Assembly (NCBI GenBank): GCA_016873835.1
Contig: VGVY01000003.1
Location: 1 to 64,000 of the forward strand
DNA length: 64,000 bases
Reading direction: 5' to 3'
Source of the DNA: Ignavibacteria bacterium
GTDB lineage: Bacteria > Bacteroidota > Ignavibacteria > Ignavibacteriales > Melioribacteraceae
Shown here piece after piece: positions 1-8,983 of this stretch (the stretch's first letter is position 1; each line of letters starts with the position of its first letter). The translations under genes were made by a program, and so were the position numbers. The notes beneath the pieces are model-generated. The model was not told the DNA's origin. It was given only the letters and a program-made list of their open reading frames with translations, and did no database searches.

Positions 1-139
1 TGAAAACATCCGTGAGACTTTTATACATTATTAGAATATCAATTTTAGCAGAAGGGAATTCATCACTAAGTTTTTTTAGTGAAGGTGTGAACATTAAAGC
101 ATCGCCAATGCCTGATAATGCTATTACAAGAATTTTCAT
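1..139 (-). CDS. Glycosyltransferase family 9 (heptosyltransferase-like), N-terminus only
   Basis: Only the first 46 codons are present; the gene runs off the left edge. It starts at the ATG read from 139 leftwards and begins MKILVIALSGIGDALMFTPS, the Rossmann-type glycine-rich opening (GIGDALMFTP) typical of ADP-heptose:LPS heptosyltransferases and related GT9 enzymes, which add heptose or other sugars to the LPS core at the inner membrane. An LPS role would fit hldD elsewhere in the window. It lies just downstream of, and in the same direction as, the DUF2723 gene. The substrate cannot be told from so short a piece. Confidence 0.7.
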   Translation of the reverse strand, partial: MKILVIALSGIGDALMFTPSLKKLSDEFPSAKIDILIMYKSLTDVF

Positions 140-178
140 TTGAAAGGTTTTTAGGGTGCAAGAACTGCACCCAATAAA

Positions 179-3082
179 TTATTTTATTTGTAATTCTTTT
201 GGCGCAGTTTCACTTTTACTCATTCCAGCGCGAACTTTATATTGGTTTAGCAAATCTTTAACTGACTCATCATTTGGGACAAGCAATTGAAGCTGCTGCA
301 AAACTTCAACTGCATCTTTATATCTGCCTAAATAATCGTAGTGAGTCAATAAAATATCATAAGGATTATACCAGCTTGAAAAATTTCTAGGATTTTTTTC
401 TAAAGATTTTTTTGCTTCATCGATTACTTCATTTGCGTATTCATTGTATTGTTTCATTGCATCGGCATTAAAATAAATTTTTGCAACGTCATGTTTAATT
501 CTGTAATCAAGCGGTATTACAGAACGCGGAATTTTTGTTTCCATCATGTCTAATGTCTCAACAACTTTAGAGTTGTTCGATTCATTATAAAGGTAATGAA
601 TTGCTAATCTAATAAATGCATTACGATAATTTTGAGTTAAACGTTCGTGGTTCTCATCAAAGAAAATCGTTTTGTCATTCAAACCGCGGAATTTAAAGCC
701 GGGTTTATATTCCGTACTTACTTCCTCAGATTCATTAAATAATTGTTGTCTCATTACTGGTTCGTTCAAATACTCATTTGATTTTGATTCAGATTTTTTA
801 GGAATAACTCTCATAGCCATACCTTCCATTATCAAATAATCATCAAGACTTAGTCTACTGTCTTCTGAACATGTTACAGCATAATATACTGGTCGTTTCC
901 ATTGACTTTGCATAATTATATCAAGACAAACAATATCTTGAACTCTAATAGCTTTATACTCTCCAAAAGTTACACTGTTTTCCATCTTCCATTTGATTTT
1001 ACCGGAATTAAGTGCTGCAGTATCTTTTACACCAAACTCTTTTATTACTTCCGGTGTAATTGCAATTGACATTTCTTGAGGCTCAAAACGGATTGGCGAA
1101 AGCTGATCAATTTCTGTATCAGTAAAACTAATATTGACTTTTTGCGCACCATGCGGTGTATTATTTTTTAATTGTTTAATGTACCAAGGAGTGTTCAACA
1201 AACTGAGATTTGCAATTCGTACATCTCTTCTTATTCCTTCAACATCTTGTAAATACCAAAGAGGGAATGTATCATTATCACCATTGGTAAATAGAATTGC
1301 ATTTGGCGCAACACTCTGTAATAAATTGTATGCATAGTCCCACGGAACATAATTTCTTGCTCTATTATGTTCAAAGTAATTTACGTTTAACATGTTCGCT
1401 GGAACAGCTATAAATCCAAGTACCAGTAAACTGCCAAGTACCGGTTTTACTACTTGTGTTTCTTTTAACTTTTGCCGTACAATTTCAATAAGTCCATGCA
1501 TGCCGAAGGCAATCCAAATAGAATAAACAAAAAATGCGCCTACATAAAAATAGTCTCGTTCGCGCGGTTGAGGCTGCTGTTGATTCTGATAAAATGCTGT
1601 TAAATATCCAAGAAAAACAAACATAACTAAGAACACAGATGCCATTTTCCAATCACGGCGGAAATGATAATACAATCCGAAAAGTCCTAGGAAAAAGGGA
1701 ATTCCATATAGGTCTGTCCAATCAATGCCAGTATCTTGAATAGTTGATTCTCTTCCAACGTAATTCCACATCAAGTATCTATTAAACATATGATTCATCT
1801 GATAGCTCCAGAAAAAATCAAGATCACTTGAGTAATCATTATATATATCTAATTGATGCGGTTCGTTTGAGTATCGTCGTTTGAATGTAGGAAAGTCACC
1901 GTATTGTTCACGATTTAGATATGATTCTAATTCCGTGAATGTTTTTGGACTATTCATGTTTATAGGCGGTTCTTGATTTGCACGGATGATAATCATTGTA
2001 TAAGAAGTGACGCCTATAAGCGTAAAGAAGATACATTTAAAAACTAGGTTAAGAGTAGGTTTGTTATTTTTAGCACTCCAAAAAATACCTCCTCCAATTA
2101 AAGCAAATATTCCGATGGCAACAATTAAATCAACAATTGTATTATTCTTTCCAATGATTGTAATAAGCTTAGGAATAAATTTTACCATTCCGGGATAAAC
2201 AGCAACAAGCGTGATACCGCCAATCATAATAGGAATGTAAAATGAATTTTTTTGAAAAATCTTTTTATACATTGCCGCCATAAAAGCAACGCTGATGATA
2301 ACAAAAATCATCAGAAATCTTGAATCAGTTGCTTTATAATCTTCCATTCTTGGAGGCACTGCATCAGTTAATGAACCCCACAAAATTAATGCAACTACAA
2401 GAATAAGCGCAGAATGCATTAGGAAGATATAGCCGGTCTTTTTCAGAATTTCTTCATCAGTTAAATATTTTCTGAAAATTACAACCATCACTACGGGCAC
2501 AATTGCAAGCACTGACATTAAGTGTACGCCGGTGGATAAGCCAATTAAATAGGCAATGAAAATCAGATACTTTTCATTGTCTGGCTGATCTGCTCTTTCA
2601 TTCCATTGAATCATCAACCAAATAACATAAGCAATAAAAAAAGTAGAGAATGCATATACTTCAGCTTCTACAGCATTAAACCAAAATGTATCGCTAAATG
2701 CTAATGATAGTGCTCCAATTGCTGCTGAAACATAAATTACTAATGCATTAAAATTATCTTCAATCTCTTTTTTGACATAAGTTTTTATCAATTGAACGGC
2801 AACCAAGTACAAAAACATTACAGTAAATGCACTTGATAGAACTGATATCATATTAACTCTTAAACCAATATTCTCTGTAAATGGAATCATTGAGAAAAAT
2901 CTTCCAAGAATTAAAAAGAATGGTGTTCCCGGAGGGTGCGGTACTTGCATTAAATATGAAGTTGATATAAACTCACCACAATCCCAAAAAGAAGTTGTAG
3001 GCTGAACAGTGGATAGATAAACTAAAAAGCTAATTAGAAAAATTGCTGCTGCAAAAATTCGATTTAATAATTTCTGATTCAT
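179..3082 (-). CDS. DUF2723 family polytopic membrane protein with C-terminal TPR-like region
   Basis: 967 residues. The N-terminus is membrane embedded, with an early signal-anchor and the family signature FWDCGEFISTSYLMQVPHPP at about residues 32-51, which marks the DUF2723 (TMEM260/PMT-like) family. About a dozen hydrophobic segments fill residues 1-560. A second conserved block, NGDNDTFPLWYLQ near residue 600, opens a soluble part that ends in helical TPR-like sequence (residues about 830-950). The fold resembles GT-C glycosyltransferases, with the acidic WDCGE loop where those place catalytic Asp/Glu; a role in O-linked protein glycosylation is inference. It is the second gene of a probable two-gene unit with the small gene ending 19 bases upstream, and it precedes a GT9 gene. 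Confidence 0.9.
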   Translation of the reverse strand: MNQKLLNRIFAAAIFLISFLVYLSTVQPTTSFWDCGEFISTSYLMQVPHPPGTPFFLILGRFFSMIPFTENIGLRVNMISVLSSAFTVMFLYLVAVQLIKTYVKKEIEDNFNALVIYVSAAIGALSLAFSDTFWFNAVEAEVYAFSTFFIAYVIWLMIQWNERADQPDNEKYLIFIAYLIGLSTGVHLMSVLAIVPVVMVVIFRKYLTDEEILKKTGYIFLMHSALILVVALILWGSLTDAVPPRMEDYKATDSRFLMIFVIISVAFMAAMYKKIFQKNSFYIPIMIGGITLVAVYPGMVKFIPKLITIIGKNNTIVDLIVAIGIFALIGGGIFWSAKNNKPTLNLVFKCIFFTLIGVTSYTMIIIRANQEPPINMNSPKTFTELESYLNREQYGDFPTFKRRYSNEPHQLDIYNDYSSDLDFFWSYQMNHMFNRYLMWNYVGRESTIQDTGIDWTDLYGIPFFLGLFGLYYHFRRDWKMASVFLVMFVFLGYLTAFYQNQQQPQPRERDYFYVGAFFVYSIWIAFGMHGLIEIVRQKLKETQVVKPVLGSLLVLGFIAVPANMLNVNYFEHNRARNYVPWDYAYNLLQSVAPNAILFTNGDNDTFPLWYLQDVEGIRRDVRIANLSLLNTPWYIKQLKNNTPHGAQKVNISFTDTEIDQLSPIRFEPQEMSIAITPEVIKEFGVKDTAALNSGKIKWKMENSVTFGEYKAIRVQDIVCLDIIMQSQWKRPVYYAVTCSEDSRLSLDDYLIMEGMAMRVIPKKSESKSNEYLNEPVMRQQLFNESEEVSTEYKPGFKFRGLNDKTIFFDENHERLTQNYRNAFIRLAIHYLYNESNNSKVVETLDMMETKIPRSVIPLDYRIKHDVAKIYFNADAMKQYNEYANEVIDEAKKSLEKNPRNFSSWYNPYDILLTHYDYLGRYKDAVEVLQQLQLLVPNDESVKDLLNQYKVRAGMSKSETAPKELQIK

Positions 3083-3101
3083 TTACTCACCAAATTTTGG
3101 A

Positions 3102-3350
3102 TTAATTGGAGTTATCTTCTGGAGCTATTTCATCCTTAGTCTTAAATAGATTATCCAGATTAGGTTTAATTCTATTAACATGGTATTTTTCATAAAGTGC
3201 AATTAGTCTCTGCATCGATAATTTATCGAGATCTTCATCATCTTTATTCCGTTTTACAAGCATTTTATAATCTTCTAACTCTGTTTTATCAAATTTCCGC
3301 TCGTATTTTTTGAGAATTTCAAAATACTTTCTTTGCTCGCGAATTCCCAT
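3102..3350 (-). CDS. Small charged hypothetical protein
   Basis: 82 residues, highly charged and predicted helical, with many Lys/Glu/Asp and no Cys, signal peptide or membrane segment. I do not recognise a family. It is kept as a real gene because its codon use looks like that of its neighbours, it lies on the same strand 19 bases ahead of the DUF2723 gene, and no better frame occupies the space. Upstream is a 79-100 base divergent region shared with the GT2 gene. Function unknown; a small cytoplasmic partner of the following gene is only a guess from position. Confidence 0.6.
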   Translation of the reverse strand: MGIREQRKYFEILKKYERKFDKTELEDYKMLVKRNKDDEDLDKLSMQRLIALYEKYHVNRIKPNLDNLFKTKDEIAPEDNSN

Positions 3351-3415
3351 TAAAATTCAACTGTTGTTGTTTTGTCGAGTGGTGAAATTAATCAAAAATT
3401 CAAAGAATAAAAAAC

Positions 3416-3423
3416 TATATTTG
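3416..3423 (+). promoter_or_regulatory. Candidate TAnnTTTG -7 element upstream of GT2 gene
   Basis: TATATTTG matches the Bacteroidota-type -7 consensus TAnnTTTG. A transcript beginning about 7 bases downstream would start near 3430, so the GTG at 3430 could not serve as start codon, which supports the ATG at 3457. No clear TTTG -33 box was found at the expected distance, so confidence is modest. Confidence 0.35.
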
Positions 3424-3456
3424 CCATAAGTGTTAAAGACATCCAATTATTTTATT

Positions 3457-4098
3457 ATGATACAAGTTTACAAAGATTATCTGCCAGAAGTTTCCATAAT
3501 TATGCCAACCTTTAACAGAAAAAATTATGTAAAACGTTCTATTGATTCTGTAATTATGCAATCATTCCGGAATTGGGAATTAATTATTGTCGATGATGGT
3601 AGTACAGACAGCTCGAATCTTTTAATAGACGATTACATTTTCAAGCACACAAATATCAGATATTTAAAGCACTCAAATAGAAAACCACCATTATCAACTA
3701 ATGCTGGTATTTTAGCATCTGTAGGACATTTTATTACTTTTATTGGTAGTGATGATGAATATAAAGAAGACCATTTAAAGTTAAGGTACGATCTAATGGT
3801 GCGTAATAATAGCTTGGATATTATTCATGGAGGGTTCAAAGTAGTTGGACATCCTTATGTTAAAGATAAAAATGATTTGTCAAAAGAAATTCATTTATCA
3901 GAATGTGTAATTGGCGGTACTTTTTTTGGGAAAAGAAACGTATTCATTGAATTAAATGGATTTCAAAATCTAGCTTATAGCGATGATTCAGATTTCTTAG
4001 AAAGGGCTATGATAAGGTACAATGTATTAAAAGTGGAATACCCAACATATATTTATTACCGTGATATTCCTGATAGCATTTGTAATACCATCAAATGA
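3457..4098 (+). CDS. Glycosyltransferase family 2
   Basis: 213 residues from the ATG at 3457; a GTG at 3430 in the same frame would add 9 residues but probably lies at the transcription start. The GT-A nucleotide-sugar domain is plain: VSIIMPTFNRK at about residues 8-18, then IIVDDGSTD near residue 45 and a GSDDEY acidic motif near residue 100 in the place of the DxD metal-binding motif. It is short for GT2 (usually 250-350) and has no membrane segment, so it is probably a soluble or peripheral sugar transferase acting on a lipid-linked or surface glycan. It stands alone, convergent with the thioesterase gene. Acceptor unknown. Confidence 0.85.
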   Translation: MIQVYKDYLPEVSIIMPTFNRKNYVKRSIDSVIMQSFRNWELIIVDDGSTDSSNLLIDDYIFKHTNIRYLKHSNRKPPLSTNAGILASVGHFITFIGSDDEYKEDHLKLRYDLMVRNNSLDIIHGGFKVVGHPYVKDKNDLSKEIHLSECVIGGTFFGKRNVFIELNGFQNLAYSDDSDFLERAMIRYNVLKVEYPTYIYYRDIPDSICNTIK

Positions 4099-4109
4099 AA
4101 CTTGATATT

Positions 4110-4523
4110 CTAAATCAAATACTTTTGAATTAAATCATCTGGAATTCTGGTTGGTCTTCCGTTTTTAAGGGAGATCAATGTATAAACTGCCCAGCCTTCT
4201 GCTGCAACTTTGTTAGTTTCTTTTTTAACAAACCAGAAATTCACTTTTATTTGTGCGCCGGCATAGGAATCAACTTGAGTTTTCGCAATAACTACATCTT
4301 GCATTTTTACTTCTCTTTTGTAGTTAATATTTACAGTTGATGCAACCCATGAATAACCAAATGCAACGAAATCTTCCATAGACACTTTGTAACACCTTTT
4401 CATTTGATCATATCTGGCGAGAAGCAAATAATCTAAATATTTTGAATAGTGAACATGTTGATTGATGTCAAGGTCGCTTGGGCGAACTATTATTTCAGTT
4501 TCAAAAATGGAATAATTACTCAT
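4110..4523 (-). CDS. Acyl-CoA thioesterase, hotdog fold (4HBT/YbgC-FadM-like)
   Basis: 137 residues. The hotdog signature is visible near the N-terminus: RPSDLDINQHVHYSKYLDY at about residues 14-32, with the Asp and the N-x-H arrangement of the 4-hydroxybenzoyl-CoA thioesterase branch; the central helix follows. Members hydrolyse acyl-CoA or acyl-ACP thioesters as dimers or tetramers in the cytoplasm. The start ATG lies 4 bases after the stop of the membrane protein gene upstream, so the two are probably co-transcribed. The acyl chain preference cannot be read from sequence. Confidence 0.85.
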   Translation of the reverse strand: MSNYSIFETEIIVRPSDLDINQHVHYSKYLDYLLLARYDQMKRCYKVSMEDFVAFGYSWVASTVNINYKREVKMQDVVIAKTQVDSYAGAQIKVNFWFVKKETNKVAAEGWAVYTLISLKNGRPTRIPDDLIQKYLI

Positions 4524-4527
4524 TTAT

Positions 4528-5034
4528 TCAATTAACTTTTTTAAACAAGAAATGAGTATAAACTGATAATGTAACTGCAACAATTATTTGCAAATAAATT
4601 GGAGTTGATAGTAAAACTCCATCTATCAGTCCCGTACTTAACAATCCAAGCTTAAGTGTATAATAATAGAATTTACTTATTAAAATACTTGAAAACATAG
4701 CAAGGAATAAATTATTAATTCGTTTTACCAAAAAGAAAAAAAGCCAAACGTTTAATGAGAGTTCGGAAAAAATTAATAATGTTTTAAAGATTGAAGGGTG
4801 ACTTGAAATTAAATATGAGAATAAAGGAAGTATTAAAGCAATTAGATATGTATTATTTTTTGATGTATGAATTAAAGAAATTATTGCTAGAATTCTCATT
4901 GGTTCCAATAGATAAATTGGAACAGAAAGCATGTGAGAAATTGCCGGTGTGAAAGAAATAACTAGAAGAGCAATAATATCAATTGTAATTGCCTTTACGT
5001 TAGATTTAGAAAGAGCAGTTGATAAAACGTTCAT
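4528..5034 (-). CDS. Small integral membrane protein, unknown function
   Basis: 168 residues with about five to six hydrophobic segments filling nearly the whole chain and a short basic C-terminus (FKKVN). I do not recognise the family with certainty; size and layout recall ECF-type transporter substrate-binding (S) subunits or MreD-like proteins, but no diagnostic motif is seen. It ends 4 bases before the thioesterase start and is divergent from the DUF362 gene across 94 bases. Confidence 0.6.
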   Translation of the reverse strand: MNVLSTALSKSNVKAITIDIIALLVISFTPAISHMLSVPIYLLEPMRILAIISLIHTSKNNTYLIALILPLFSYLISSHPSIFKTLLIFSELSLNVWLFFFLVKRINNLFLAMFSSILISKFYYYTLKLGLLSTGLIDGVLLSTPIYLQIIVAVTLSVYTHFLFKKVN

Positions 5035-5128
5035 TTTTCATCCCATCTTTTTTAATCCTTGAATACAATATAATATGTTTATATCTTTTTCGTATAAAAT
5101 TTGAGCATAAAAAATATATTGGACTGAA

Positions 5129-6055
5129 ATGAAAAGAAGAGAATTTTTATCAAAAAGTTTCAAAGTTGGAGCATTTGCCGGCTCGGTATTTACTATTCCT
5201 GGATTTTATAATAATAATTTTTCGAGCAAAAGCTATGCCTCCTCAAATTATGATTTAGTAGCTATAAAAGGTGGTGAACCTGATATTATGTTTGATGAAG
5301 CAATCAAACAGCTAGGAGGAATGCAAAACTTTGTAAAGAAAAATCAGAAGGTGGTAGTAAAACCTAATATTGGATGGGATGTTGTTCCGGAATTAGGTGC
5401 GAATACAAATCCCAAATTAATTTCACGAGTTATTGAACACTGTTTTAATGCCGGCGCAAAAGAAGTTTATGTTTTTGATAATACTTGTGATGATTGGCGT
5501 AGGTGCTATGATAGAAGTGGAATTGAATCCGCAGTAAAAAATGCAAAAGGACAAATTGTACCTGGGAACTCTGAAAGTTATTATCAATCTGTTTCCATTA
5601 AGAATGGCAAAAAATTAACTAACGCAAAAGTTCATGAACTTGTTTTGGATTGTGATGTATTCATAAATATACCAGTTTTAAAGCATCACAGCTCAACTCA
5701 GCTTTCAATTGCGATGAAGAATTTAATGGGTATTGTTTGGGATCGTCGTTACTGGCACAGAAATGATTTGCATCAATGCATTGCAGACTTTTCAGCCTTT
5801 GGCAATAAACCAACTTTGAATATTATAGATGCGTATAATGTAATGAAGAAAAATGGGCCGCGTGGTGTTTCAAAAGCTGATGTTGTAGTAATGAAATCGC
5901 AGATAATTTCAAAAGATATTGTTGCTGCAGATGCAGCTTCGGCAAAATTATTTGGAATGGAACCAGAAAATATTGGTTACATAAAATTAGCAAATCAACT
6001 TGGTGCCGGAAAAATGGATTTGAATTCGCTTCAAATCAAAAGAATTATACTATGA
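5129..6055 (+). CDS. DUF362 domain protein with Tat-type signal
   Basis: 308 residues. The N-terminus KRREFLSKSFKVGAFAGSV is a twin-arginine signal, so the protein is probably exported folded, perhaps with a cofactor. The DUF362 domain covers about residues 45-300, with the conserved blocks KPNIGWDVVPELGANTNP and LKHHSSTQLSIAMKNLMGI. No Cys-rich ferredoxin cluster is in this protein; the neighbour supplies those. DUF362 proteins often sit beside iron-sulfur proteins and are of unknown function. The polyferredoxin gene starts 27 bases downstream, implying a joint periplasmic redox role (inference). Confidence 0.88.
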   Translation: MKRREFLSKSFKVGAFAGSVFTIPGFYNNNFSSKSYASSNYDLVAIKGGEPDIMFDEAIKQLGGMQNFVKKNQKVVVKPNIGWDVVPELGANTNPKLISRVIEHCFNAGAKEVYVFDNTCDDWRRCYDRSGIESAVKNAKGQIVPGNSESYYQSVSIKNGKKLTNAKVHELVLDCDVFINIPVLKHHSSTQLSIAMKNLMGIVWDRRYWHRNDLHQCIADFSAFGNKPTLNIIDAYNVMKKNGPRGVSKADVVVMKSQIISKDIVAADAASAKLFGMEPENIGYIKLANQLGAGKMDLNSLQIKRIIL

Positions 6056-6082
6056 TTTTGAAAAATATGCTCACACTATTCT

Positions 6083-7672
6083 ATGAATAGATCAAACTTG
6101 TGGAAACTTAGAGTATTCCTATCTATAATATTTATTTTACCAATCACTATTATTCTTGCTGATTTCAGCGGTTTAATCCCATCTTCAATTATAAATTGGA
6201 TAACATATTTTCAATTTGTTCCTTCAATTTTAAAGTCTTTTACATTTTTCTCATACATAACGACTGGATTTATTGTAGTAATAATTTTGACAGCATTATT
6301 TGGTCGGATTTATTGTTCATCAATATGTCCGCTTGGAATTCTTCAAGATATAGTGAATTTCATTTCAAGAAAAATTGCGAAGAAACGTAAGAAAAAAAAT
6401 TACCGTCAGAAATATCTATATATAAAAGAAAATAAAATTTTAAGATGGACTCTTGTTGTTATTCCAACTGTTCTGTTAGTTTTCGGTATTTCTCTTGGTA
6501 TCAATTTACTCGATCCTTATAGTTTATACGGAAGAATAATTGGAAATTTTATTAGACCAGTTGTAATTGGAATTAATAATATTACAGCTTTTACTCTTGA
6601 GTCTTTCAAAGTCTACGCAATTTTTCCATACGACCTAAAAGTTTTTAATCTAATTCCATTTGTAATTACATTATCATTTTTTCTTCTTGTTTTAGTAATG
6701 TCAATTATTAAGGGGAGATTATACTGCAATACAATTTGTCCGGTTGGTACTGTTTTGGGAGTTATATCAAAATATTCGCTGTACAAAATAGTTATTGAAA
6801 ATGAAGAATGTATTAATTGCGGCATATGCGAAAAAGACTGTAAAGCAAATTGTATTGACAGCGAAAAAATGAAAGTAGATTTGAATAGATGTGTGGCTTG
6901 TTTTAATTGCATTAGTTCTTGTCCAACTGATGGAATAAAATTCGAACATTCGTTGCCAAAATTTAATAACAGAAAAGATGTTTTTGATCAAACAAAAAGA
7001 AACTTTTTAATAGCCTCTGGAATTTATATTTCAACACTTTCAGCACTATTAGCTCAGGCGAAAAAGAAGATTGTTGCTACAAAACCAAGTACAGTTCCAG
7101 TTTTCAGAAAGTTTGCAGTTTCGCCGCCCGGTTCAATTAGTCTTGATAAGTTTAACAGCAAATGTACATCTTGTCATTTATGTGTTTCATCATGCCCAAC
7201 TCAAGTATTACAGCCTTCGTTTCTTGAATATGGTTTTACTGGAATGCTTCAACCAAGATTAGATAATCTCGCTGGGTTTTGTAATTACGACTGCGTCATT
7301 TGCAGCGAAGTTTGTCCAACTGGTGCAATACTTCCAATTAATGCTGAAAAGAAAAAACTTACTCAGCTGGGTAAAGCAAAATTTGTTAAAGAAAATTGTA
7401 TAGTGGAAACAGAAAAGACTGACTGCGGCGCATGTTCTGAACATTGCCCAACAAAAGCTGTGCATATGATTCCATATCAAGGGAAGCTGTTCATTCCAGA
7501 AACTCGAGATGAATTTTGCATTGGTTGTGGTGCGTGTGAATATGCTTGTCCGACTATTCCATATAAAGCAATTTATGTTGAAGGTAATGCAATTCATCAA
7601 ACTGCAAAGAAGAATGAAGAGAAAGATAAACCGATACAAAAAATTGATTATAAAGAAGAATTTCCATTTTGA
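6083..7672 (+). CDS. Membrane polyferredoxin, NapH-like part fused to NapG/MauM-like part
   Basis: 529 residues in two halves. Residues 1-230 hold about five membrane segments and two CxxxCP motifs (CSSICPLG, CNTICPVG), as in NapH/MauN/NosR-type quinol-linked proteins. Then come two 4Fe-4S clusters (CINCGICEKDC, CVACFNCISSC). Near residue 307 a second hydrophobic stretch with KRNFLIAS before it looks like an internal Tat-like or membrane segment, and it is followed by four more Cys groups (CTSCHLCVSSC, CNYDCVICSEVC, a CGACSEHC group, CIGCGACEYAC) as in NapG/MauM. The layout suggests electron transfer from membrane quinol to a periplasmic acceptor, plausibly the DUF362 protein encoded just upstream. 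The substrate is unknown. Confidence 0.85.
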   Translation: MNRSNLWKLRVFLSIIFILPITIILADFSGLIPSSIINWITYFQFVPSILKSFTFFSYITTGFIVVIILTALFGRIYCSSICPLGILQDIVNFISRKIAKKRKKKNYRQKYLYIKENKILRWTLVVIPTVLLVFGISLGINLLDPYSLYGRIIGNFIRPVVIGINNITAFTLESFKVYAIFPYDLKVFNLIPFVITLSFFLLVLVMSIIKGRLYCNTICPVGTVLGVISKYSLYKIVIENEECINCGICEKDCKANCIDSEKMKVDLNRCVACFNCISSCPTDGIKFEHSLPKFNNRKDVFDQTKRNFLIASGIYISTLSALLAQAKKKIVATKPSTVPVFRKFAVSPPGSISLDKFNSKCTSCHLCVSSCPTQVLQPSFLEYGFTGMLQPRLDNLAGFCNYDCVICSEVCPTGAILPINAEKKKLTQLGKAKFVKENCIVETEKTDCGACSEHCPTKAVHMIPYQGKLFIPETRDEFCIGCGACEYACPTIPYKAIYVEGNAIHQTAKKNEEKDKPIQKIDYKEEFPF

Positions 7673-7700
7673 TTTGAAAGCTTACTTTTAAATTATTGAT

Positions 7701-7790
7701 ATCACACGGATGACACGGATTTGGCAGATTTTCACGGACTATGATCTGCGTAAATCCGTTAAATCACCGTAATCTGAGTTCTATTAATCT
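7701..7790. repeat. Imperfect palindromic intergenic repeat (CACGGAT-rich)
   Basis: The left arm carries CACGGAT at 7705 and 7714 and CACGGA at 7733; the right arm (7744-7775) reads ATCTGCGTAAATCCGTTAAA followed by tcaccgta and largely complements it, giving a long imperfect hairpin. This vocabulary (CACGGAT and ATCCGTG in facing arms) is one I recognise from interspersed repeats in many environmental bacterial genomes. It lies between convergent genes and could also act as a transcription terminator. Confidence 0.65.
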
Positions 7791-7820
7791 TAGTTGTTAA
7801 TCACTCATCAAATAATTTTC

Positions 7821-8819
7821 CTATCGCTCTATTTTTTTTAACGCTTCTTCGTCAACCTTCAACAATCCATTCGGTATTAATCGTGGAGTTAACAATTTCC
7901 ATTTTGAATCCTTGCTAAAAATTTCTTTGAACATTGGGAGCGCTTCATTCAATCTGTTATTATTAGCAAGTGTAACAGCAGTCCAATATTTCATTTCAAG
8001 ATTATCAGGAAACATTTTCATTGCTGCAGTATATTCATTCATAGCAGTAATCATATCATTTTTTTCAACTGCAATATCGCCTTTGTTCATATGTTCGTAA
8101 GCTCTATGGACTTTAAGTAACCTTCTTAATTCAATTAATGGTTCATTAGCATCATCAACACGAAGCTCAACCAGGCGATCTTCCCACACATTTCCAGTTG
8201 ATTTTCCCCTAACAACCAAAAGCGCTGCAGACTGCTTTCCGCGAATATCTCCGCCGGCTTCTTCTGCTGCTTCAAGAGCGATTAACATTCTTTCTGCTAA
8301 TGGTCCATTTGAATTTTCAAATGCTTCTGCCATTGCCGGCCATACTTTATCATTCAACATTAAATTTGCTTGAACAGAAAAGTTCTCGCCAACTATATTT
8401 CCAGCGGGTTGTATACATTTTACGCCGGTAAATGATGCTGCACTGCCCTTAGCATCTAAAACTGCAAGCTGCCGAAATTCTCTTCCTTCATCACTCTTAA
8501 TTAATTCATCTACTGCTTGTTGTGCAGAGAATCCCTTTTTGAGTAATTCTAATCCACGAGGACCAAAGGATACATTTACAAACGATTGAGTTGCGATTAC
8601 ACCAACACCAGCTTCACCCCACGAAACAATGGTGCCGACTGAATACCAATGCGATTGAACTGCAACTCCCATGTCACCAGTATCTTTATCGTAAGCTACA
8701 ATAGAATAAGTATGAGCGAAAGGTGAATTCGTTTTATAAAATTGTGCGAAGGAAATTGTCAATTGGGAATTAAGAATTACAAGAGATATAATTATTAAGT
8801 AATTTACATGCAGTCTCAT
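7821..8819 (-). CDS. Exported DUF1028 (Ntn-hydrolase-like) protein with TPR-like tail
   Basis: 332 residues. A signal peptide (about residues 1-25, ending near SFAQ) is followed by the DUF1028 domain, about residues 35-240, with the conserved start HTYSIVAYDKDTGDMGVAVQ and the GVIATQSFVN block; this family has an Ntn-hydrolase-like fold and is often annotated as a putative amidase or peptidase. Residues about 245-332 are helical and TPR-like (YEHMNKGDIAVEKNDMITAM). Many DUF1028 proteins have a C-terminal peptidoglycan-binding or TPR extension. Real substrate unknown. It is a single gene, divergent from the FKBP gene. Confidence 0.85.
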   Translation of the reverse strand: MRLHVNYLIIISLVILNSQLTISFAQFYKTNSPFAHTYSIVAYDKDTGDMGVAVQSHWYSVGTIVSWGEAGVGVIATQSFVNVSFGPRGLELLKKGFSAQQAVDELIKSDEGREFRQLAVLDAKGSAASFTGVKCIQPAGNIVGENFSVQANLMLNDKVWPAMAEAFENSNGPLAERMLIALEAAEEAGGDIRGKQSAALLVVRGKSTGNVWEDRLVELRVDDANEPLIELRRLLKVHRAYEHMNKGDIAVEKNDMITAMNEYTAAMKMFPDNLEMKYWTAVTLANNNRLNEALPMFKEIFSKDSKWKLLTPRLIPNGLLKVDEEALKKIER

Positions 8820-8937
8820 AAAGTCCTCTATTCTTTTTGCTTCAAGTTATATTTTTAGATTATTTATAACAAACACATAATAATTTAGAAACTTTATCTA
8901 ATTATGAAATGTTCAATTTGCTAATGAAATAAAACGC

Positions 8938-8951
8938 AGTTATTTTCGTTC
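8938..8951 (+). promoter_or_regulatory. Possible promoter element upstream of the FKBP gene
   Basis: AGTTATTTTCGTTC ends 32 bases before the ATG. A near copy (AGTTAATTTTCGTTC) lies at 18476-18490, 26 bases before hldD. Both resemble a degenerate TAnnTTTG -7 element. The match may be chance in AT-rich DNA. Confidence 0.25.
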
Positions 8952-8983
8952 CCCAGAATTATTAATGAAATGTTGGAGATGAT

